A stretch of 5,847 nucleotides of DNA from Alphaproteobacteria bacterium UBA3760. GTDB lineage: Bacteria > Pseudomonadota > Alphaproteobacteria > Rs-D84. Location of the stretch: NCBI GenBank assembly GCA_002371155.1, contig DFGC01000015.1:1-5847 (forward strand). The letters run 5' to 3'. The position numbers and the translations under genes are program-made. Below, piece after piece: positions 1-3,721 of the stretch; positions within the stretch are counted from its first letter, which is position 1, and each line of letters opens with the position of its first letter. Under the pieces are notes generated by a model. That model saw only the letters and a list, made by a program, of their open reading frames with translations, made no database searches and was not told the origin of the DNA.

Positions 1-55
1 GGATTGTGAGCAAAGCGAACAAGACGGGGCAGTTTAATATAATCACAACCACACC
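1..55. repeat. Partial copy of intergenic repeat A, cut by window edge
   Basis: These bases match positions 252-305 of the fuller copy at 193-392 (the stretch beginning GGATTGTGAGCAAAGCG and running to ACCACACC), with only a few substitutions near base 35. The left part lies outside the window. No credible coding sequence is present. It shows that the element occurs in close tandem (two copies within 400 bases) as well as at a distance (5106-5369). Confidence 0.8.
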
Positions 56-80
56 GCTCGTCATCCCACCTTTCTTCTTA

Positions 81-198
81 TCGTCATCCCGGCGCAGGCC
101 GGGATCCAGTTGACGACATTTGTCGTCAACCTGTGTCATTTAGCATAATTACGCAAGTTTTGCGTTCCGCAAAACTGGATACCGCCCTACGGCGGTAT
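81..198. repeat. Mosaic of four palindromic hairpin modules
   Basis: Four perfect or near-perfect hairpins follow each other: 86-105 (8-bp stem ATCCCGGC, loop GCAG), 109-130 (10-bp stem GTTGACGACA, loop TT), 156-176 (9-bp stem AGTTTTGCG, loop TTC) and 179-198 (8-bp stem ATACCGCC, loop CTAC). Short linkers join them. The block from 106 to 178 is bounded by the inverted hexamers CCAGTT and AACTGG. The same modules recur at 5016-5058 and 5429-5573 in a different order or orientation. This is a non-coding dispersed palindromic repeat; whether it acts as a RAYT-type element, a transcript-end stabiliser or a nucleoid site cannot be told from sequence. Confidence 0.85.
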
Positions 199-392
199 GA
201 CGACAGCGCGCCATTCCCCGTCTTTTACCGCCCCCGCGGAAAAGAAGGGGTGGATTGTGAGCAAAGCGAACAAGACGGGGCAGTTCAGTATAATCACAAC
301 CACACCAGATATTCGAACATTTCACAACTACCCCACCGTCTACGACGGTCCCCCCCTTCTTTCATAAAGAAGGGGAATATCCAAGTGCGACC
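193..392. repeat. Dispersed intergenic repeat A, 200-bp copy
   Basis: About 200 bases are shared almost base for base with 5106-5369. Internal structure: outer arms CCCCGTCTT (216-224) and AAGACGGGG (272-280); an inner hairpin CTTTT-a-CCGC / GCGG-AAAAG (222-244); and at the end a perfect 10-bp hairpin CCCCTTCTTT (353-362), loop CAT, AAAGAAGGGG (366-375). Open frames through it are artefacts of the repeat. The 353-375 hairpin lies just past the lpxI stop and could protect or end that transcript, but no T-run follows on the minus strand. No transposase or terminal target duplication is visible, so a MITE-like origin is only inference. Confidence 0.85.
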
Positions 393-400
393 GCACCCAC

Positions 401-1216
401 CTATACCGCCATGATGAAAATCTTGGCGCGGTTCGCCGCCGCAATCACCGCGTCTTTATCAATAACAAAGCATGTTTTCGCGTTCACAATTATTCCACGC
501 AAATGCGCCGCCGCAACCGCATTCACCGTATCAACACCAATCGCCGGTATATCAATTCGTAAATCTTGGCCCGGTTTTGTCATCTTGGCAAAGACCCCAC
601 CCGACCGACGACGATTTTTTCGCATTTCAACAACACGTTCCAACATTCGCGCGGTGCCTTCGGCGGCCTCGACCGCGATAACCTGTTTATCAACGACAAC
701 CGATGCGCCGATGTCTTGTTCGCCAATCGTATGCGAAACATCAATCGCACGCTTTATATTCGCCATGTCATTACGCGTCGGACGCGTCCGCGTTTGAATC
801 CCGCTGTGTTCAAATGTCAAACCTGGTGCGACATCTTGTGCCGCAACAATTTCATATCCGCGTTTTTCCAACGCCTTGGTAAATGCAACCGCCATTGAAT
901 CATACCCCCGTTGATGTTTAATCACACTCAATAACACACCCATTGACCATAAATCCGGCCGAATATCAGATAAATTTACATGCCCCAACGCACCAACAAA
1001 TAACAATTTGCGAATACCACGACGACGACATTCGCGCGCCGCACGCCCCGCCCCGCCCAGGCGGATTACCAAATCTGGATTTAATTTCGGGTCGTAAAAA
1101 TTTTTCAGCCCCACAACATACACGTCCCATCCATCGCGTCGCAACGCATCACGCGTCAAAAACGGCAACGACAGCGCACCCGCAAACAATGCAATTTTTT
1201 TATCTGAATTCTTCAT
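401..1216 (-). CDS. lpxI: UDP-2,3-diacylglucosamine pyrophosphatase LpxI
   Basis: This enzyme hydrolyses UDP-2,3-diacylglucosamine to 2,3-diacylglucosamine 1-phosphate and UMP, the fourth step of lipid A synthesis, at the inner face of the cytoplasmic membrane. LpxI is the family typical of alphaproteobacteria, replacing LpxH. The 271 residues match the family's usual length. The N-terminal domain starts with a glycine-containing strand (KKIALFAGALSLP, 6-18) and LGGAGRAAREC (53-63). The C-terminal DUF1009-type domain carries the characteristic KPGQDLRIDIPAIGVDT signature (214-230), including D222, the likely match to the catalytic aspartate, followed by the AHLRGIIVNA segment (238-247). VEAAEGTARML (182-192) is a second family block. 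The ATG at 1216 gives the expected N-terminus. It has no visible Shine-Dalgarno sequence, and a promoter ends seven bases upstream. In many genomes lpxI lies beside lpxA/lpxB; here it does not. Confidence 0.93.
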   Translation of the reverse strand: MKNSDKKIALFAGALSLPFLTRDALRRDGWDVYVVGLKNFYDPKLNPDLVIRLGGAGRAARECRRRGIRKLLFVGALGHVNLSDIRPDLWSMGVLLSVIKHQRGYDSMAVAFTKALEKRGYEIVAAQDVAPGLTFEHSGIQTRTRPTRNDMANIKRAIDVSHTIGEQDIGASVVVDKQVIAVEAAEGTARMLERVVEMRKNRRRSGGVFAKMTKPGQDLRIDIPAIGVDTVNAVAAAHLRGIIVNAKTCFVIDKDAVIAAANRAKIFIMAV

Positions 1217-1223
1217 ATTTTAT

Positions 1224-1252
1224 ATGATATGCACAAAACAACTTGGAATCAA
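1224..1252 (-). promoter_or_regulatory. Candidate lpxI promoter giving a near-leaderless mRNA
   Basis: Read on the minus strand there is TTGATT (1252-1247), a 17-base spacer and TATCAT (1229-1224). The -10 box ends seven bases before the lpxI ATG, so transcription would begin at or within a base or two of the start codon. This agrees with the lack of a ribosome binding site. It is inferred from consensus only. Confidence 0.5.
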
Positions 1253-1270
1253 CAGAAATTATGTTAAACT
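1243..1270 (+). promoter_or_regulatory. Weak candidate promoter of the rRNA methyltransferase gene
   Basis: TTGGAA (1243-1248), a 16-base spacer and TAAACT (1265-1270) sit about 30 bases before the ATG at 1298. The boxes overlap the lpxI promoter on the other strand, so the two divergent genes would compete for polymerase in this 81-base gap. The match is modest. Confidence 0.3.
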
Positions 1271-1297
1271 GAAACCAAAAATAACATCGGGGGTTAT

Positions 1298-2233
1298 ATG
1301 TCAAAATGTCCATTGTTTGGTATATGTGGCGGGTGCAAATACGATTTTTCTGCGCCGGATTATCATGCAAAAAAATCTGAAACATTACCCAAAATCGAAA
1401 ATATAGATGCACCAATTTGGGGCGCGCCACACACCCGTCGCCGCGCAGATTTCGCCGCCGCACCGGGTTATTTCGGTTTTTATAAAAATCAATCGCATGA
1501 TATTGTAAATATTACAAATTGTCCGAACTTGGTCGATGATATAAATAATATTTTGCCATATATTGCAAAATTGCCTTGGGCGGGCGACGCGTCTGTTTTA
1601 ATCACAAAATGCGAAAACGGAATCGTCGTAAATGTGTCCAGCAATGTTCCATATTTTTCCCCAGAATTCCGCGAATCCGTGCAAAAATTACCACACGAAA
1701 TAATTCGATTCACATGGGGCGATAAAATCGTGCGCGCCACCGCCACACCACAAATCGCATTCGATGATAAAATCGTCAATTTCCCAGACAATTCTTTCCT
1801 GCAACCATCGCAATCAACGGAAAAAATCATGCGTGATTTGGTTGTGGAATCTGTCCGCCCGGCGCGGCGCGTCGCCGATTTATTCTGTGGTATTGGAAAT
1901 TTTTCCTATGCCACACACGCCACCGGATTCGATATAGCCGGACCATTCCAAAATCGCGATTTGTTCAATCACCCAATCGGCGCAAAACAATTAAACCAAT
2001 TTGACGCAGTTATCATGGACCCACCACGCGCCGGCGCATTGGCGCAAAGCAAAGAAATCGCAAAATCATCCGTTGCGCGCGTGGTGTATGTTTCTTGCAA
2101 TCCGGCAACATGGATGCGCGACGCAAAAATATTGACCGGCACGGGATATAAAATTACCCGCATAATTCCAGTTGACCAATTTGTCGGCGCCGCACATTGG
2201 GAAATTTTTTCTGTATTCGAAAAAAATATTTAG
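1298..2233 (+). CDS. rlmD: Fe-S 23S rRNA (uracil-C5)-methyltransferase, RlmD/RumA type
   Basis: This is a SAM-dependent methyltransferase of the TrmA/RlmC/RlmD family that makes 5-methyluridine in RNA; the target position is inferred as in 23S rRNA. Visible features: the [4Fe-4S] cysteines C4, C10 and C13 (C-x5-C-x2-C) with C75; the FLQ motif (167-169); the SAM-binding DLFCGIGNF (194-202); DPPRAG (241-246); the catalytic nucleophile C267 in SCNP; and HWE (300-302), with E302 as likely general base. At 311 residues it is much shorter than E. coli RlmD (about 430). The N-terminal TRAM domain is absent, because the Fe-S cysteines begin at residue 4, and the stretch between SAM motif I and DPPR is about 38 residues, shorter than usual. 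The ATG at 1298 follows GGGGG (1289-1293). The gene ends four bases into the convergent helix-turn-helix gene. The exact target nucleotide (RlmD versus RlmC-like) is uncertain. Confidence 0.88.
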   Translation: MSKCPLFGICGGCKYDFSAPDYHAKKSETLPKIENIDAPIWGAPHTRRRADFAAAPGYFGFYKNQSHDIVNITNCPNLVDDINNILPYIAKLPWAGDASVLITKCENGIVVNVSSNVPYFSPEFRESVQKLPHEIIRFTWGDKIVRATATPQIAFDDKIVNFPDNSFLQPSQSTEKIMRDLVVESVRPARRVADLFCGIGNFSYATHATGFDIAGPFQNRDLFNHPIGAKQLNQFDAVIMDPPRAGALAQSKEIAKSSVARVVYVSCNPATWMRDAKILTGTGYKITRIIPVDQFVGAAHWEIFSVFEKNI

Positions 2234-2457
2234 TGTTGCATATGCTTGGTAAAATCGCACATATCTGTATCCGTCGCAGATAAAATTTTCGCGATACTGT
2301 TGCTGGACGGCCAACGCGGTTGCCCACAACGCGACCACCGTTTGCTTTTGTTAAAAGTCGTCGCGTCCAAACCACTGCATTTTGCCAATCCCGAACAAGA
2401 CATTCCATGTTCCATCGCAAATTTTTCAATCGCCCGCCATACTTCTTCGTGTGTCAT
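2230..2457 (-). CDS. Small helix-turn-helix DNA-binding protein (75 aa)
   Basis: The product is a single repressor-like DNA-binding domain. Residues 19-40 form the helix-turn-helix (SGLAKCSGL, then ATTFNKSKR as recognition helix), followed by the PRWPSSNSIAKIL block (48-60) typical of alphaproteobacterial XRE/CI-like regulators. In many relatives this domain is the N-terminus of a roughly 200-residue protein with a LexA-like S24 peptidase half. Here the protein stops at MCDFTKHMQH, so it has no self-cleavage or dimerisation domain: either a truncated regulator or a genuinely minimal one. The ATG at 2457 is well supported by GGAGGA (2471-2466) eight bases upstream. Its stop codon and that of the convergent methyltransferase share bases in TTAG (2230-2233). 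No intrinsic terminator is visible between them. The target is unknown. Confidence 0.78.
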   Translation of the reverse strand: MTHEEVWRAIEKFAMEHGMSCSGLAKCSGLDATTFNKSKRWSRCGQPRWPSSNSIAKILSATDTDMCDFTKHMQH

Positions 2458-2465
2458 AGTAAGAT

Positions 2466-2471
2466 TCCTCC
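2466..2471 (-). promoter_or_regulatory. Strong ribosome binding site of the HTH gene
   Basis: On the minus strand GGAGGA lies eight bases before the ATG at 2457. It is the clearest Shine-Dalgarno site among the left-hand genes and fixes the start of the 75-residue protein. Confidence 0.75.
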
Positions 2472-2504
2472 AATTTTTAATCGCGCCGCCACAAAATATA
2501 TTTA

Positions 2505-2533
2505 TTTATAGGAAAATTCATCAATCTGTCGAA
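2505..2533 (-). promoter_or_regulatory. Candidate promoter of the HTH gene
   Basis: Read on the minus strand: TTCGAC (2533-2528), a 17-base spacer and TATAAA (2510-2505). A start near 2498 would give a 5' leader of about 40 bases containing the GGAGGA site. Support is from consensus and spacing only. Confidence 0.45.
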
Positions 2534-2661
2534 AAAACCAAAAATTTAGAAAAAAAATTCATACAACTGTTTCATAAATAATTTTATTCCACCACCCCAC
2601 CCCCGCGCAAGATGTCTGATTTCCCAGGATTTTAGCCATAAAAATTTAACAAAAAAATTTT

Positions 2662-2703
2662 TTGACAAAATTACTTGACAAACCAAATAAAATGTATTAC
2701 ATT
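2662..2703 (+). promoter_or_regulatory. Promoter of the small RNA, with two -35 boxes
   Basis: Two perfect TTGACA hexamers occur 13 bases apart (2662-2667 and 2675-2680). The second is followed after 17 bases by TACATT (2698-2703), a four-of-six match to the -10 consensus. This predicts a start near 2710, immediately before the first hairpin of the RNA. The upstream sequence is a long A/T run that could act as an UP element. Tandem -35 boxes are unusual and may mean two alternative starts. Confidence 0.6.
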
Positions 2704-2709
2704 ACGATT

Positions 2710-2912
2710 CGTCAAAAGGATTAATCCGTTTGATTTCGATGACAATGTCGTCGGATTGGGGCCCTGGGGATTCAGACTCCCTCCTACATTCTCTCTCCTC
2801 TGGACCTTGGGACCCCAAACATTTTTAACCAGTTTAGAATGCCCGTTTCTTTTTCTCCTTTCCTTCCTTTCTGGGCATTCGAAAATACCGCCGGCAACGG
2901 CGATATTTTTTT
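2710..2912 (+). ncRNA. Unrecognised structured small RNA with pyrimidine-rich loops
   Basis: The transcript is about 200 nt, from the predicted start to the end of a strong terminator. It has no credible reading frame with a ribosome binding site. Structure read by eye: H1 2712-2733 (TCAAA/TTTGA plus GGA/TCC); H2 2737-2753 (CGATGAC/GTCGTCG, loop AAT, one G-U pair); H3 2756-2818 (TTGGGG/CCCCAA, CCC/GGG with bulged A2812, TTCAGA/TCTGGA) closing a 22-nt C/U-rich loop at 2777-2798; H4 2837-2880 (perfect GAATGCCC/GGGCATTC) closing a 28-nt loop in which 2846-2872 are all pyrimidines; then the terminator. The loops contain CUCCCUCCU and UCUCCUU, complementary to Shine-Dalgarno sequences, suggesting a translational regulator comparable in principle to alphaproteobacterial anti-SD sRNAs. 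It lacks the SRP-RNA apical motif and the open central bubble of 6S RNA. Its identity is unknown. Confidence 0.66.
2882..2912 (+). terminator. Intrinsic terminator of the small RNA
   Basis: AAAATA (2882-2887), a C-A mismatch, then CGCCG (2889-2893), the GNRA-type tetraloop GCAA, CGGCG (2898-2902) and TATTTT, running into an uninterrupted T-tract at 2906-2912. It is a textbook rho-independent terminator and it separates the small RNA from the tRNA promoter. Confidence 0.88.
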
Positions 2913-2926
2913 GTATAAAATCAGAC

Positions 2927-2955
2927 TTGAAAAACGCGCAAAATTCTATTAAAAT
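2927..2955 (+). promoter_or_regulatory. Promoter of the tRNA-Arg gene
   Basis: TTGAAA (2927-2932), a 17-base spacer and TAAAAT (2950-2955). The predicted start near 2962 leaves a leader of about six bases before the mature tRNA 5' end at 2968, as is usual for a single tRNA gene. Confidence 0.7.
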
Positions 2956-2967
2956 GAACGCAACATT

Positions 2968-3044
2968 GCGCCCATGGCTCAATTGGATAGAGCAACAGAT
3001 TTCTAATCTGTGGGTTGCAGGTTCGAGTCCTGCTGGGCGCGCCA
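2968..3044 (+). tRNA. tRNA-Arg (anticodon UCU), CCA encoded
   Basis: A complete cloverleaf: acceptor GCGCCCA (2968-2974) with TGGGCGC (3034-3040); D stem GCTC/GAGC; anticodon stem ACAGA/TCTGT (2995-2999, 3007-3011); loop with TCT at 3002-3004, reading AGA; variable loop GGGTT; T arm GCAGG-TTCGAGT-CCTGC (3017-3033); discriminator G3041; CCA at 3042-3044. All stems are fully paired, so the gene should be functional. The 3' 19 bases (3026-3044) are copied twice downstream, and an intrinsic terminator follows within 20 bases. tRNA 3' ends are common integration targets for phages and islands, which fits the phage-derived genes beyond 3570. Confidence 0.98.
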
Positions 3045-3055
3045 TAAATAAAAAA

Positions 3056-3082
3056 CCGACCCCAACGGTCGGGTTTTTGTTT
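3056..3082 (+). terminator. Intrinsic terminator behind tRNA-Arg (unit 1)
   Basis: Stem CCGACC (3056-3061) with GGTCGG (3067-3072), loop CCAAC, A-run before and T-tract (3074-3078, then GTTT) after. It would end most tRNA transcripts here, so the rest of the repeat array would be transcribed only by read-through or from another promoter. Confidence 0.85.
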
Positions 3083-3233
3083 ATCGTGTGTCCCCGCGGA
3101 CGAGAACACAGGTTCGGAGCCGAAAGTTGATGAAAACAAGCCACCGGCGCAGTTTGAATCTTACGTGGCGAAAGGGGCCCAACACATCGTGTTGGGAATT
3201 TACAGTCCTGCTGGGCGCGCCATAAATAAAAAA

Positions 3234-3260
3234 CCGACCCCAACGGTCGGGTTTTTGTTT
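3234..3260 (+). terminator. Second copy of the tRNA terminator (unit 2)
   Basis: An exact copy of the unit 1 terminator: CCGACC (3234-3239), loop CCAAC, GGTCGG (3245-3250), T-tract 3252-3256. The third, partial copy of the tRNA end (3383-3401) has no terminator after it. Confidence 0.8.
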
Positions 3261-3419
3261 ATCGTGTGTCCCAGTTGGACGAGAACACAGGTTCGGAGCC
3301 GAAAGTTGATGAAAACAAGCCAACGGCGCAGTTTGAATCTTACGTGGCGAAAGGGGCCCAACACATCGTGTTGGGAATTTACAGTCCTGCTGGGCGCGCC
3401 AAGATTTTCCCATTTTTTG

Positions 3420-3448
3420 TTGATTTTTGAGCGGTTTTATGGTATAAT
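3420..3448 (+). promoter_or_regulatory. Strong promoter of the muramidase cassette
   Basis: TTGATT (3420-3425), an exact 17-base spacer and a perfect TATAAT (3443-3448). Start predicted near 3455, giving a leader of about 115 bases before the ATG at 3571. It is the best sigma-70-type -10 box in the window. Confidence 0.72.
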
Positions 3449-3460
3449 ATTTCTCGATTT

Positions 3461-3485
3461 ATGGCGCATTGTTGCGCCGTTTTTT
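3461..3485 (+). terminator. Terminator-like hairpin 1 in the cassette leader
   Basis: GGCGCA (3463-3468), loop TTGT, TGCGCC (3473-3478), extended by A3461-T3480 and a T-G pair, then six Ts (3480-3485). It sits only a few bases after the predicted start, so it could abort transcription very early or act as an attenuator. Confidence 0.55.
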
Positions 3486-3527
3486 ATTGCCCGCAATATC
3501 ACCCACAAAATTTTGCAATTTTGCGGG

Positions 3528-3550
3528 GCCCGATGTGCGGGCTTTTTTTT
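3528..3550 (+). terminator. Terminator-like hairpin 2 in the cassette leader
   Basis: GCCCG (3528-3532), five-base loop, CGGGC (3538-3542), then eight Ts (3543-3550). The upstream GCCCGCAA (3489-3496) can instead pair with TTGCGGG (3521-3527), and its GCCCGC part with GCGGGC (3537-3542). The terminator therefore competes with other folds, as attenuators do. The alternative reading is that 3455-3550 is a separate short terminated RNA. Confidence 0.55.
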
Positions 3551-3570
3551 ATTTAACACAAGGAGATTTT

Positions 3571-3721
3571 ATGAAAACACCAAATTTTTTACGTAATCTA
3601 TTGCAATCAAATAATTACTGAGAGGGTTTGGCACAGCGAAGATGATGAACGAATTTGCGATGATTGTGTATCACACGATGACGAAGTATTCGAAGACAAA
3701 GACGATATTCCAGAAATTCCC
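3571..3721 (+). pseudogene. Frameshifted N-terminal part: tail of a Mu F-like phage head protein
   Basis: A good ribosome site (AAGGAGA, 3560-3566) precedes the ATG at 3571, which encodes MKTPNFLRNLLQSNNY and then stops at TGA 3619-3621. Skipping one base (T3619) continues without interruption as ERVWHSEDDERICDDC and onward in frame with the muramidase, giving about 269 residues in all. The CxxC pair (codons at 3656 and 3665) plus HPNCRC (just after 3722) is the zinc-finger-like C-terminal signature of SPP1 gp7/Mu F-type minor head proteins. The main head-protein body is missing. In the downstream frame no ATG, GTG or TTG exists before 3722, so the original start must be at 3571. Explanations: a one-base deletion/insertion, a sequencing error, or a +1 shift at TAC-TGA. 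No RF2-like stimulatory site is evident. Confidence 0.6.

Larger units (their letters stand above)
3026..3401 (+). repeat. tRNA-3'-end tandem repeat array (rtT-like), two units plus a partial
   Basis: The last 19 bases of tRNA-Arg (3026-3044) recur at 3204-3222 and 3383-3401, so the period is 178 then 179 bases. The two full units are identical except for a short loop (3094-3097 versus 3272-3276) and one C/A change (3144 versus 3323). Each unit holds, in order: the tRNA end with CCA; an intrinsic terminator; a GTCC/GGAC hairpin; a TTCGGAGC segment; a GCCAC/GTGGC pairing, weakened in unit 2; and a perfect 8-bp hairpin CCCAACAC-ATC-GTGTTGGG (3178-3196, 3357-3375). Known parallel: the E. coli tyrT operon carries 178-bp repeats each starting with the last 19 bases of its tRNA, from which rtT RNA is released. 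Whether this is homology or convergence is not established. Frames through the array are spurious. Confidence 0.9.

Noticed and set aside
133..414. A 93-residue plus-strand frame at the left edge.
   Set aside because: It is composed of repeat A and palindrome modules. The same peptide segment appears from the repeat at 5106-5369.
411..1227. Several plus-strand frames of 69-128 residues opposite lpxI.
   Set aside because: They are antisense shadows of a well-conserved gene, proline/arginine/histidine-rich, without initiation signals or known domains.
2246..2581. A 111-residue plus-strand frame opposite the HTH gene.
   Set aside because: It is antisense to a gene with a strong ribosome site and a recognisable DNA-binding domain, and has no initiation signal of its own.
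2671..3243. Long minus-strand frames across the tRNA-Arg and its repeat, giving peptides such as ARPAGLEPATHRLEI and SRTRTCNPQI.
   Set aside because: These are the antisense translation of the tRNA gene and small RNA, a well-known source of false proteins. They have no ribosome site and conflict with strongly supported RNA genes.
3026..3401. Possible CRISPR-like array because of direct repeats.
   Set aside because: The units are about 178 bases and nearly identical throughout, with no short repeat/unique spacer pattern and no cas genes.
3081..3596. Frames on both strands inside the tandem repeat array, repeating the same peptide twice.
   Set aside because: The peptide repetition only mirrors the DNA repeat. 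They cross terminators and tRNA-end copies and lack ribosome binding sites.
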